64,000 nt of DNA from assembly GCF_051912845.1 (NCBI RefSeq), contig NZ_JBNCBU010000001.1, forward strand, positions 682,001 through 746,000, given 5' to 3'. Below, in pieces: positions 16,895 to 25,398 of the stretch. The stretch comes from Tsuneonella sediminis (GTDB taxonomy: Bacteria; Pseudomonadota; Alphaproteobacteria; Sphingomonadales; Sphingomonadaceae). The translations under genes were made by a program, and so were the position numbers. The notes below the pieces were generated by a model. The model worked only from the letters and a program-made list of their open reading frames with translations, was not told where the DNA came from and searched no databases. How positions within the stretch are numbered: position 1 is the first letter of the stretch; every line of letters begins with the position of its first letter.

Positions 16895-19519
16895 TCAGGT
16901 GCGTTCTCCTGCCAGCAGGCTTCGCATCCGCTGTTCTCTCCAGTCATCGCTGCCCCACACAAGCTGATTAACTTCGCCAGCTGGCCAGTGCTCAGACGGC
17001 CGAACCTCAGCAACCCGGACAAGCCAGAGCAGACCAAGCGAAAGATCCAGAGCCTGCTCGTGCTCGAAATCTTGGCAATCCAGGTCGCGGCACTCTGCCT
17101 CGAGGATGTCGGTCAGTTTCATCCCGGCCCGCATGTGCAAGCTGCGCAATCGGCAAATGGCGTCCCAGCACTCCGACCATATTCTGTCGTCGGGCTGACC
17201 CCCGGCACCTTCGACGATGATGGAAAGGTCATCTTGAGATCGAGGCCCGATCACCCCGTCGTCGAGGAGCCAATAGCGGATCGTGACAGGATCACGATGC
17301 AGCCCGAGTCTGCGCAGCTTGCTCCAGAGATCCAGTGGTGAAGACGATATTGCCCGGAGCGCGTCGCGCCAGCGCTGCGCCTGTTCGCAAAGTAGCGCGT
17401 ACTCAGCTGGCCCCGCGATATCCTCAGCGATGAGCCTGATGACGTCCTTGTCGCCTGATTCGCGCAATAGCACGTGCTCACCCGTAACAAGATCGTCCAC
17501 GTTCTTCCTGCGAAGCCCGCTGCCATCCAGCCCGATCACTGAGATGGAATGGCCGGGTGTGAAAATCGCCCAGGAGCAGCCAGTGAAACGACAGAGACGC
17601 GCCTCACGTGTCTCGTCAGTTTCCTTCTGTTCCCCTTTGGGAAGATCGAGCCGCGGCCTCCGGGACGCCCGCGCAAGGGCCTCGACAGGGTTCTCCCGTG
17701 GCTCCGGCCGCGGGTCAGGTCCCCGTGGTGCAACCGGCTCCAGGCCAACGGCTGGAAAGCCGCTCAGCCTTTCCCTCGTTTCCGGGTCAGGCGCCAGCCG
17801 CGCCCTTGCTTTCGCCCGCCAGGCAAGGCGGCCATGATAGATCTCCTGTTCAAAATCGTAGCCGACGAGTTCGATACTTGAGGACGGGCAGGGGTCCATC
17901 AGCCTCGCGAAGGCTTTCCTGGACATCACAGAACAGCCAACGAGGTGCTCCGTAGTCCCCTGCTCCCGCAACTCGGCGACCGAGACGATCCGGTCGCACG
18001 GAAACAAACCCTCCAGATGCAAACGGGCGTGTTCTTTCTCGTGTGCTCCTCCAAGGGCCAGCACCGGAGTCTCTTCGCTGTCCAGCGCCTCAAGCAAAGC
18101 CTCTCCTTTGGGAGTCGTGCGCCTGGAACCTTGCTCTTCAGCAAACGCCCTCAAGGCGTCGAGCGCCCGCCTCATTGCGTCCAGCAGCTCACGAGGCACT
18201 CCTGACAACAGCATGGCGAGATTCAGGCGCGCCTCGCCTATTCCGGCAAGAAACTCCGATCTTTGCTCCTCGTCCGGCGCACTTATCCAGCTGCTGGCCT
18301 GGAGGAACAGGCTCCACAAGATCGAACACTGCTCCTCAACACGTTCGTCGAGTAGCTCTCCATCTTCATCGGACTCAATTTCGCGGACGAGCTCGCCGAC
18401 CGAGCGCAAGCCCTGGTAGCAGGTGGATAGCCGCTCGTGGACAGCCGTCCTGAATGTAACACGACATTGGCTGTCGTTTCTTGCGGACTGCATATTCCGG
18501 TCGACACACCGCACCCCGGTTTCTTGGACGGGGTCGGTTCCAAGCAGTTCCGACGCGGTCGGCTCCCAAATAACCCAGCCATCCCGTCTGAACAGATCCA
18601 GTCGATCCCGCTCGCTGGCCTCGACGAGCAATATCACCCTCTGCCGATCGACGATCCGAGAAAGGTTCTGAAAGTTCTGAATGCAGCCTTCCAGCCACCG
18701 GCTGACAAAGATCCTCGTCCCCTCCTCAGCGCCATCACTTGCAGCCCGCGCAGCAACGAAGTTGCGAGTGGCCGCGAGAAGCGGCTCACCCGGGGTTGAG
18801 CGAGGGTGCTCGATGTAAACTTCTCCGGCTTCGCTGATGCTGCCCCAGGGAAATTCACAGCCGATTGGGCCAACGGACTCGTCCGCTCGCGCGCCGGCGG
18901 GAAGAATGACGAGGTCGTCGAGAAAGGATTCGAGTTCTGATCTCGCTCCAAGCAGTATCACCCTGTTCTTCAGGAGTGCGTGATTGCCGAGAGTTTCGGT
19001 GCCGCAAATGGAATCGATGAGAGTTGGGGCAGCCGGCGACCACTCGCTGCGATCGGGACCAAGTGGTCGTGAACGCTCGGTGGGTTCAAGTCGTTTGAGA
19101 TCACCGCCCCAGATTCCGAACCGCCCGTTGCCGCTGCCCTTTTTCGCATCGAGATACTGAAGAAAATACCCCTTCTTGCCATGGATCTCGAGATCACCCG
19201 CCACCCTGTATACGAATCCATCTGGCAGAACCCTCACCTTCTGTCCGGGTTTGAAGGTTTTCCGGATTTGAGCGTCGGCAAGGTCTCGACTGTCATCTGG
19301 CAGGTAAGCCAATGCACAGAAGATCGCCGTGAGCTGATCGATTCCCGCAGGATGCGGTATTACGAGGCAGACCCCGCCGGTGGTTTCTGCAAGTGCGGCG
19401 TGAGTAATAAGATGCATGATACGGGGTAGCTCAACAGGGCCCTCTCCGCATCCGGGAAGAGCAATTTCGGGGACAGCCCGCACTCCGCCGGGCCCCGGTA
19501 GTTGAGCAGCGGTAGCCAT
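16895..19519 (-). CDS. DrmE-like large protein, first gene of the DISARM-like operon
   Basis: ATG at 19519 (MATAAQLPGPGG) is chosen because GAGGGGG precedes it at good spacing; a longer frame reaches 19612. The product has 874 residues with no signal peptide. No catalytic motif is certain. The N-terminal part (PRIMHLITHAALAETTGGVCLVIPHP...GIDQLTAIFCALAYL) and the later VGCSVMSRKAFARLM...IELVGYDFEQEIY resemble a degenerate helicase/ATPase fold, which is how DrmE proteins of class 2 DISARM tend to look. Position at the head of the operon with DrmA and DrmB supports that reading, but the family call is from context and general resemblance. It may be a new subunit instead. Confidence 0.5.
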   Translation of the reverse strand: MATAAQLPGPGGVRAVPEIALPGCGEGPVELPRIMHLITHAALAETTGGVCLVIPHPAGIDQLTAIFCALAYLPDDSRDLADAQIRKTFKPGQKVRVLPDGFVYRVAGDLEIHGKKGYFLQYLDAKKGSGNGRFGIWGGDLKRLEPTERSRPLGPDRSEWSPAAPTLIDSICGTETLGNHALLKNRVILLGARSELESFLDDLVILPAGARADESVGPIGCEFPWGSISEAGEVYIEHPRSTPGEPLLAATRNFVAARAASDGAEEGTRIFVSRWLEGCIQNFQNLSRIVDRQRVILLVEASERDRLDLFRRDGWVIWEPTASELLGTDPVQETGVRCVDRNMQSARNDSQCRVTFRTAVHERLSTCYQGLRSVGELVREIESDEDGELLDERVEEQCSILWSLFLQASSWISAPDEEQRSEFLAGIGEARLNLAMLLSGVPRELLDAMRRALDALRAFAEEQGSRRTTPKGEALLEALDSEETPVLALGGAHEKEHARLHLEGLFPCDRIVSVAELREQGTTEHLVGCSVMSRKAFARLMDPCPSSSIELVGYDFEQEIYHGRLAWRAKARARLAPDPETRERLSGFPAVGLEPVAPRGPDPRPEPRENPVEALARASRRPRLDLPKGEQKETDETREARLCRFTGCSWAIFTPGHSISVIGLDGSGLRRKNVDDLVTGEHVLLRESGDKDVIRLIAEDIAGPAEYALLCEQAQRWRDALRAISSSPLDLWSKLRRLGLHRDPVTIRYWLLDDGVIGPRSQDDLSIIVEGAGGQPDDRIWSECWDAICRLRSLHMRAGMKLTDILEAECRDLDCQDFEHEQALDLSLGLLWLVRVAEVRPSEHWPAGEVNQLVWGSDDWREQRMRSLLAGERT

Positions 19520-19814
19520 ATCTAACCCCCTCAAGCACCACATGAAACCGGGACCAAGTCCAGTCAAGGATGCAATCGGTTCGCTGGCAGGCCCTCCTTG
19601 AGAAATCACCAACTGCTCGAAAAAGATCTCGAGGAGTCAGCGCCGGCCCGCTCAATTAATTCGGCCGACTGCCGACCCCTTTTCCTGCGGAGATCTTTGC
19701 TGCTTACGGACCCTGCAGTGGAGTTCTTCCTTCAAGCTCCCGGGATTTTTGTTCGAACGCTGAATCGTCGGATCTCGGGAGATGCGCCACAAGTCGACGC
19801 CCGTCCCAGGCGGC

Positions 19815-20375
19815 CTAGGCCGGCCGAAACTGTCCGTGCGCCACAGTAAGCTCGATGAACTCGAGCAACCGCTCCACCTCCTCGGGCATCTTCTGTCCGG
19901 CCTGCGCGAATGAGAGCCGCAGGTTGCCTGCCTCCCGAAGCAGTCCCTTCAGCGTTTCCTCGCGAAAATCGGAGTAGCGCTCGCGCAGCTCGATGCACTT
20001 CTTCATCGCTTGCCAGTCGCCGGCGATCGCCTTGTGAATCATCTTGTCATAGATCGCCACTATGGCGGGTACCTGCTTCTTCTTCCCCTTGCCCTTCGTC
20101 ATCATGACCGGCTGCTCGAGCAGTTCGAGCACATCCTTCGTGGTCTGGGTCATCCCGTACATGCGGCGCTCCTTCGGGCGCGCGCCGTAAGGATTGGGTG
20201 AGGGGGTGCCGGGCCTGAACCGCCCCCTCTCGTCCCGCACGATGTAGCTGTCGAGGTTCCGCTTGAACCTTGCCTCGGTCTCGGCAGACTCGCGGAGGGT
20301 GCGGGGCTTTCGCGGCGCCGCCTCCTCCAGCTGCGCGTCCGGGCGATCCTGTTCCTCATGGTTGTCGGACATCAC
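19815..20375 (-). CDS. DUF5681 protein
   Basis: This 186-residue cytoplasmic protein carries the family hallmark RGRFRPGTPSPNPYGARPK near residue 50, then a basic KGKGKKKQ stretch and helices (WQAMKKCIELRERYSDF). DUF5681 genes are common on alphaproteobacterial prophages and integrative elements next to ParB-methylase fusions. The function is unknown, with a terminase-small-subunit-like or DNA-binding role sometimes proposed. Its ATG overlaps the TGA of the methylase gene upstream (20372). A related two-gene version occurs at 38114-39219. Confidence 0.75.
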   Translation of the reverse strand: MMSDNHEEQDRPDAQLEEAAPRKPRTLRESAETEARFKRNLDSYIVRDERGRFRPGTPSPNPYGARPKERRMYGMTQTTKDVLELLEQPVMMTKGKGKKKQVPAIVAIYDKMIHKAIAGDWQAMKKCIELRERYSDFREETLKGLLREAGNLRLSFAQAGQKMPEEVERLLEFIELTVAHGQFRPA

Positions 20376-21748
20376 GCATTCTCCTCACTGGTTGCGCCGT
20401 CCAGCTCGAGGTCGAAAGCGCGGCTCGCCTCGCGGCTGGCGCAGGTCGCGGCAAAGGTGGCGCCGGTGGATTCCAGCACCGCCTCGCTGCCGGTGAGCTT
20501 CTCCCAGCGCCGGATGGTCACCTCGCAGTACTTCGGCTCCAGCTCGATCACCCGGGCGCGCCGGCCGGTTTTCTCCGCTGCAATCAGCGTCGAGCCCGAC
20601 CCACCGAATGCATCGAGCACGATCTCGCCGCGGCGCGACGCGTCCTTGATCGCATCCATGATCATCGGAACCGGCTTGACCGTCGGGTGCATCGCAAGCT
20701 CCGAGTTCGCGCCGGTCTTGCTCGCGCCGCGATAGTTCCACACGTTGGTACGGTAGCGGCCGTTCTTCCCCAGCTCGACCGTGTTGAGGTGCGGCTTGGT
20801 TCCGACCTTCCATACGAATACGAGTTCGTGCTGGGAGCGGTAGAACGATCCCATGCCGGCGCTGTCCTTGGCCCACACGCACAGGTTCTGCAGCCCTGAG
20901 TAGACTGCCTCGCCGGCCTCGAGCATCTCACCCATATGGCGCCAGTCCATGCACTGGAAGTGGATTGCGCCGTTGATGCTGACTTGCGCCTCGTTGACGA
21001 ATACTTCCTCGAGGAAGCCGGCGAACTCGCGCGGGGACATCTCGCCCGAGGCCATCGCGAACTCGTCGTGCTTCGTCCCGCCGAGGCCGTCAACGTGTCC
21101 GTCGATCCTCACGTTGTAGGGCGGATCGGAGAACACCATCCTGGCGAGCTCGCCCGGCATCAGCGCGCGATAGCTCGCCGCCGCCCGCGCATCACCGCAC
21201 AGCAGGCGGTGCTCGCCCAGGAGCCACAGGTCGCCCGGACGGATCCAGCACTGCCCTGCCGGCAGAAGCTCGTCGAGGTTCTCGTCGTCGGCTGGCTCGT
21301 CTTCGCCGTCGCCGATTGCGAGATCGATCTCGGTGGTCGAGAACCCGGTGATCTCGAGATCGAAGTCGAGGTCGAGCGCCGACAGTTCGGCAAGCTCGAT
21401 CTGCAGGATCTCGGGGTCCCACCCGGCGTTCGCCGCGATTTTGTTGTCGGCGAGCGCGTAGGCGCGCAGCTCCTCGGGGCCGAGATGGGAGAGGCGGATC
21501 ACCGGCAGTTCGGTCATCCCGAGCTGCCGCGCTGCCTCGACCCGGCCGTGGCCTGCGACGATCTCCCCCTCGTCATTGATTAGGATCGGATGGGTGACCC
21601 CGAACTGCTCGAACGACCCCTTGATCTGTGCGATCTGCCGGTCCGAGTGGGTCCTCGCGTTTCGCCGTGCCGGTTTGAGCGCCGTCAGCGGCCACAGCTC
21701 CACCTTCGGGTGGCGGCCTTTGCCATCACCTGGAAACCTGTCAGTCAT
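20372..21748 (-). CDS. ParB/sulfiredoxin-domain DNA methyltransferase (N4/N6 type)
   Basis: The protein has 458 residues. The N-terminal ~130 form a ParB-like domain (NARTHSDRQIAQIKGSFEQFG; GEIVAGHGRVEAA; ADNKIAANAGWD). A beta-class amino-methyltransferase follows, with catalytic DPPYNV (near residue 210) and the SAM-binding DAFGGSGSTLIAAEKTGR near 405. Such fusions occur on phages and integrative elements and may protect the element's DNA. It is coupled to the DUF5681 gene downstream. A close paralogue at 39216-40520 is interrupted by a stop codon, so this copy is presumably the functional one. The recognition sequence is unknown. Confidence 0.88.
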   Translation of the reverse strand: MTDRFPGDGKGRHPKVELWPLTALKPARRNARTHSDRQIAQIKGSFEQFGVTHPILINDEGEIVAGHGRVEAARQLGMTELPVIRLSHLGPEELRAYALADNKIAANAGWDPEILQIELAELSALDLDFDLEITGFSTTEIDLAIGDGEDEPADDENLDELLPAGQCWIRPGDLWLLGEHRLLCGDARAAASYRALMPGELARMVFSDPPYNVRIDGHVDGLGGTKHDEFAMASGEMSPREFAGFLEEVFVNEAQVSINGAIHFQCMDWRHMGEMLEAGEAVYSGLQNLCVWAKDSAGMGSFYRSQHELVFVWKVGTKPHLNTVELGKNGRYRTNVWNYRGASKTGANSELAMHPTVKPVPMIMDAIKDASRRGEIVLDAFGGSGSTLIAAEKTGRRARVIELEPKYCEVTIRRWEKLTGSEAVLESTGATFAATCASREASRAFDLELDGATSEENA

Positions 21749-21762
21749 CTCATTCTGCTCCT

Positions 21763-22200
21763 TCAGCTGGATCCTGTTCGGTCCAGCAGTGCCTCGAGAA
21801 GCGCCGCCTCCGCCGGCATGCGCTGTTCAAGGGTCTTGCGCAGCGTCTCTGCCGCAGTGCTCCTGCTCATAATTGTAAGCCCGTCCTTTCCCTCGCGGCA
21901 GATCAGCGTGTCCCCTGCATTAATGCCATGCTCCTTCGTGTATTCACGAGGCAATCTGATTGCCCCGCCGGTTGTTACCTTAACCGTGTACACTTTGACG
22001 TCTTCCGATTCTTGGTCCCCGCCCGGCTGAGGGCGGTCGAGGAGACCGCTCCGCTTCAGGATGTTCTGGACGTACTGGTACTGAACTCCCATGAATCTCG
22101 CGATATCAGCGCGCTGTACACCCGTGCGGAACAGCACACGGATCTTTTCCGATTTGATATCGGTATGGGCGGTGAGCCGCTCCATTTCCTCGTGTGTCAT
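21763..22200 (-). CDS. AbrB/SpoVT-like regulator with N-terminal HTH
   Basis: Residues ~1-55 form a helix-turn-helix (IRVLFRTGVQRADIARFMGVQYQYVQNIL). Residues ~68-115 resemble a swapped-hairpin AbrB domain (VYTVKVTTGGAIRLPREYTKEHGINAGDTLICRE). The protein has 145 residues. It lies 14 bases upstream of the ParB-methylase on the same strand and diverges from the C5-methylase gene, so it could control both. Antitoxin-like regulation is an alternative, but no toxin partner is beside it. Confidence 0.75.
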   Translation of the reverse strand: MTHEEMERLTAHTDIKSEKIRVLFRTGVQRADIARFMGVQYQYVQNILKRSGLLDRPQPGGDQESEDVKVYTVKVTTGGAIRLPREYTKEHGINAGDTLICREGKDGLTIMSRSTAAETLRKTLEQRMPAEAALLEALLDRTGSS

Positions 22201-22425
22201 TTAACCTCCCGTCGTCGATGATTCGTCGTCTAGTGTGTCTTGGTATGTCTTGGCAAGTGTCTTGTTGTGTGCACTCAAGGATGATTAGTCAGTGGCTGAC
22301 CAATGCCTGCCACCGCTCTCCGAGACTGTGGAAACATTTGAAGAACAAACTTGCTACGCGGGACTCGCTGCGCCATTCCGTCCGAAATCGACCCAGAGCT
22401 GGTCGGCGATGAAAGGGGTTGCGTA

Positions 22426-23655
22426 ATGCACGAGGTAGCCGGTGAGTTCGCAGCGGAGTTTCACCGGACCGGGCTCTCGATAGAGGAAGCCGTCGGTGAG
22501 CTTGGCGTGACCGAGCGCCAGATTCGCCGCTACCTTGCTGCCGAGTGCCGGATCCCCAAGCTGGTGCGCGAGCGGGTCACGGCGATCGCTGCGGCAAGGC
22601 TGCCGGAGCGTCAGGATCCGCCGGCCTTTCGCTTCGTCGACCTCTTCGCGGGCATCGGCGGTCTGAGGCTCGGGTTCGAGGCGATCGGCGGGCAGTGCGT
22701 CTTCACCAGCGAGTGGGACCGCTGGTCGCAGGAAAGCTATCGCCGCAACTTTCCCGAAGTGCCCGGTCACGTCATGGCCGGTGATATCCGCCCCTACGGC
22801 GTCGATCCTTCACTCATTCCGGGCTTCGACGTGCTGCTCGCGGGATTTCCATGTCAGCCGTTCTCACTTGCAGGCGTGTCGAAAAAGAACTCGCTGGGCC
22901 GCAAGCACGGTTTCGACGACGAGCATCAGGGCAACCTGTTCTTCGATATCGAGCGGATTATCCGCTACCACCGACCGGCCGCGTTCCTGCTCGAGAACGT
23001 CAAGCACCTCGAGCGTCATGACGCCGGCCGCACTTTCCAGGTCATCCGCCGCACTCTCGAGCAGGATCTCGGCTATACGATCGACTGGCGGGTGATCAGC
23101 TCGGCACCGTGGGTACCGCAGAAGCGCGAGCGCATCTTTATAGCCGGCTTCCGCGAGGATGTGGGGTTTAGCTTTGACGATTTCGACCGGATGGTCCCGC
23201 CGCAGGCGGAATGGCCGACGCTCGGCTCGATCCTCCAGTCGCACAACGAGGTCGATGCGAAGTACACGCTGACCCCGCGGCTCTGGCAGTACCTTCAGGA
23301 TTACCGGGCCAAGCACGAGAAGGCCGGAAACGGGTTCGGCTACAGCCTGTTCGGTCCCGACGATGTCGCCCGCACGCTCTCGGCCCGCTACCACAAGGAC
23401 GGATCGGAAATTCTGATCGCACAGAAGGGGACACGGCCGCGCCGGCTGACGCCGACCGAGTGCGCGCGGCTGATGGGGTTCGAACACGGTGACCGCAAAT
23501 GGTCGATCTCGGTCTCCGACACGCAGGCCTATCGCCAGTTCGGCAATGCGGTTGCGGTCCCGGTGGTCGAGGCGGTGGCGAAGTATCTGGAGCCGCAGCT
23601 TACCGAGATGCTCGCCCGTGATCGCAATCCCGGAAGGCACCGCAAGGTTGCCTGA
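22426..23655 (+). CDS. Dcm-like C5-cytosine DNA methyltransferase (CCWGG type predicted)
   Basis: The start is ATG at 22426 after GAAAGGGG. The 409-residue protein has an N-terminal HTH-like extension and then all major C5-methylase motifs: motif I FAGIGG (74-79), motif IV GFPCQPFS with catalytic C143, motif VI ENV, motif VIII QKRER, and motif X in QFGNAVAVPVV. The extension and the ending resemble Dcm/M.EcoRII, which methylate the inner C of CCWGG. The overlapping Vsr gene and the EcoRII-type endonuclease at 27489 support that specificity, which remains a prediction. The host should be protected from the endonuclease by this enzyme. Confidence 0.92.
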   Translation: MHEVAGEFAAEFHRTGLSIEEAVGELGVTERQIRRYLAAECRIPKLVRERVTAIAAARLPERQDPPAFRFVDLFAGIGGLRLGFEAIGGQCVFTSEWDRWSQESYRRNFPEVPGHVMAGDIRPYGVDPSLIPGFDVLLAGFPCQPFSLAGVSKKNSLGRKHGFDDEHQGNLFFDIERIIRYHRPAAFLLENVKHLERHDAGRTFQVIRRTLEQDLGYTIDWRVISSAPWVPQKRERIFIAGFREDVGFSFDDFDRMVPPQAEWPTLGSILQSHNEVDAKYTLTPRLWQYLQDYRAKHEKAGNGFGYSLFGPDDVARTLSARYHKDGSEILIAQKGTRPRRLTPTECARLMGFEHGDRKWSISVSDTQAYRQFGNAVAVPVVEAVAKYLEPQLTEMLARDRNPGRHRKVA

Positions 23656-24163
23656 CGTCGTTTCGCCCGAGGTCCGAAGCCGGATGATGGCGGGCATCCG
23701 GAGCACGAATACTCGTCCAGAAATGCTTCTCCGCAAGGGTCTCCATACGCTCGGCTGGCGCTACCGGCTTCACGGACGCGGCATCCCCGGGAAACCCGAC
23801 CTCGTATTCCCCCGCAAGCGCGCTCTTATATTTGCGAACGGCTGCTTCTGGCATGGACATGCCTGTCATTTGTTCAAATGGCCGCAGAGCCGGCCCGAGT
23901 TCTGGCGGGAGAAGATCGCCAGCAATATCGCGCGTGACGAGCGCATCCGCGAACGCCTGCTCGCCGACGGGTGGCGGGTAGCCGAGGTGTGGGAATGCAC
24001 ACTGAAGGGCCGCGAGCGCCGGCCACTGCCGGGCGTTCTGGCGCAGATTGACGCGTTCCTGCGGAGCGAGGAGAAGTTCTGCAGTATCGGCGGCGGGACC
24101 CGGGTCGATGTGCCCCCGGCCGAAGCCGGGAGCCCCCGAGCCGATGCGGAATGTGAAAATTGA
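23618..24163 (+). CDS. vsr: Vsr-type very short patch repair endonuclease
   Basis: The probable start is GTG at 23618, overlapping the methylase end by 38 bases in another frame. The product has 181 residues. Family motifs are MMAGIRSTNTRPEMLLRKGLH, PDLVFP (catalytic Asp), FANGCFWHGHAC (zinc/catalytic His) and AEVWECTLKG. Vsr nicks T:G mismatches made by deamination of 5-methylcytosine at Dcm sites, so it belongs with the methylase. The last ~35 residues (GTRVDVPPAEAGSPRADAECEN) are beyond the usual fold and may be loosely conserved. Confidence 0.9.
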   Translation: MIAIPEGTARLPDVVSPEVRSRMMAGIRSTNTRPEMLLRKGLHTLGWRYRLHGRGIPGKPDLVFPRKRALIFANGCFWHGHACHLFKWPQSRPEFWREKIASNIARDERIRERLLADGWRVAEVWECTLKGRERRPLPGVLAQIDAFLRSEEKFCSIGGGTRVDVPPAEAGSPRADAECEN

Positions 24164-24339
24164 AACAAGACGACTGCCGGTTCCATGGAAAGCACCGCTT
24201 TCGCCTCCACGTGGTCGAGGAGTGCGCAGGCTGCGGGCACCGTCGGCGCCGCTCGCGCACGTCGCGTATCGCACTCTGGCTGGTGCCTGCTGCACTGTGG
24301 ACGAACGCGCTCCTGCTGGCGGCGCTCGTCCTCGGCTGA
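24160..24339 (+). CDS. Small membrane protein with zinc-ribbon-like CxxC motif
   Basis: TTG at 24160 overlaps the Vsr stop (TTGA) and opens a 59-codon frame ending at 24339. It encodes a Cys/His-rich N-terminus (MKQDDCRFHGKHRF, then EECAGCGHRRRR) and a single hydrophobic helix near the C-terminus (IALWLVPAALWTNALLLAAL). Charge followed by helix gives a plausible single-pass membrane protein. No family is recognised. Coupling to vsr and coherent composition argue for a real gene, but the start codon is weak. Confidence 0.4.
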   Translation: MKQDDCRFHGKHRFRLHVVEECAGCGHRRRRSRTSRIALWLVPAALWTNALLLAALVLG

Positions 24340-24395
24340 CGTTACTTGCGGGATTGCGGGACCGGCCGGCGCTATTCGCCGGCCAGCCCTGGTCC

Positions 24396-24833
24396 TCAGC
24401 TCTTCTTCCGGCGACCGCGCGCCTGTCCCGGCTTGCGGCCGAGACCGATCTTCTTCGCCAGATCGCGCCGTGTCTCGGCGTAGTCGGACGCCACCATCGG
24501 ATAGTCGCCTGGAAGATTCCAGCGCTCGCGATACTCGTCGGGCGTCATCCCGTGCTCGGTCATCAGGTGACGCTTGAGCATTTTCATCTTCCTGCCGTCC
24601 TCGAGACAGACCAGGTGATCCTTCCTGACCGATGAGCGGATCGAGACGGCAGGATCGGGACGCGGCTCTTCTTGCTCAGCCGAACCCGAAAGCCCGGCCA
24701 GCGCCTGATATACGCTGCCGATGAGCGCCGACACCTGATCAACACTGACGCTGTTATTGCTGACGTGGGCAGAGACGATATCGGACGTGAGCGTGATAAG
24801 CGTCTCTGCGTCCATCTGTTCTGTGCTATCCAT
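24396..24833 (-). CDS. MucR/Ros-family transcriptional regulator
   Basis: ATG at 24833 (MDSTEQMDAET) is preferred because AAGAGAGG precedes it; an upstream ATG at 24866 is also open. The 145-residue product has the MucR layout: an N-terminal helical oligomerisation part (LITLTSDIVSAHVSNNSV), then the zinc finger with C at LVCLEDG and histidines in LKRHLMTEHGMTPDEYRERW, and YAETRRDLAKKIGLGRK. The first Cys-X2-Cys position of classical Ros is reduced to a single Cys, as in many MucR proteins. These H-NS-like proteins bind AT-rich promoters and often silence acquired DNA, which suits its place in the island. Confidence 0.9.
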   Translation of the reverse strand: MDSTEQMDAETLITLTSDIVSAHVSNNSVSVDQVSALIGSVYQALAGLSGSAEQEEPRPDPAVSIRSSVRKDHLVCLEDGRKMKMLKRHLMTEHGMTPDEYRERWNLPGDYPMVASDYAETRRDLAKKIGLGRKPGQARGRRKKS

Positions 24834-25131
24834 ATGCCTCTCTTGCGGTCGTTTATTCGTGCTCAAGAGCAGAAGGCGGCTGACCTGTCACCCGCGAATG
24901 TATTTCCGTCGATGCATTTAGGGATCTGCGCGTCGGGCGCGCCGGATCTTGGCCGGATGAAACGGTCTCGTTGGCCCATTATCACAAGCTTATCCGGATT
25001 TGCGGTATCCTTAATAAAAGAGTGGCATCCAGCGACTATAACTCTTTCTCAGCTGGCCCCATTAATGCTTTGCGGAACCTGGCCTGCCCATCGTCCATGG
25101 CTTCTTGCGGAGTCGCTGAAGGCGGAGAGCC

Positions 25132-25362
25132 ATGGATACCGCAGATAATATTTCGCGCGCAAAGGCGCTGGTCGACAGCCTTTCCCACGCCGAGCTTGCC
25201 TTCCTGCGCAGGCTCGCTGAAGGCCATTCGCGGAACGCCATCGCTGATTCCCTCGACCTCTCCACAGATGAGGCAACCGGACTGAGAAGCTCGATGATGC
25301 GCAAGCTCGGCGCTTCCGTCACAGCCGACGCTGTGCGCATCGCCATCTACGCGCGCCTGTGA
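25132..25362 (+). CDS. Small LuxR-type HTH protein
   Basis: The product has 76 residues and is almost entirely a GerE/LuxR-like helix-turn-helix: LSHAELAFLRRLAEGHSRNAIADSLDLSTDEATGLRSSMMRKLGA matches the recognition pattern of that fold. There is no receiver or ligand domain. It precedes the GIY-YIG gene by 36 bases on the same strand, so it may regulate the restriction genes. ATG follows GGCGGAGAGCC. Confidence 0.7.
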   Translation: MDTADNISRAKALVDSLSHAELAFLRRLAEGHSRNAIADSLDLSTDEATGLRSSMMRKLGASVTADAVRIAIYARL

Positions 25363-25398
25363 GTTTTCATTCCTGCGAGAGTCCGGCAGGGTCGCGCC

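Noticed and set aside
22426..23655. The C5 methylase as DrmMII of the DISARM-like operon
   Set aside because: It overlaps vsr, resembles Dcm, and has an EcoRII-type endonuclease partner; it is also separated from the DISARM-like genes by an unrelated module on the other strand.
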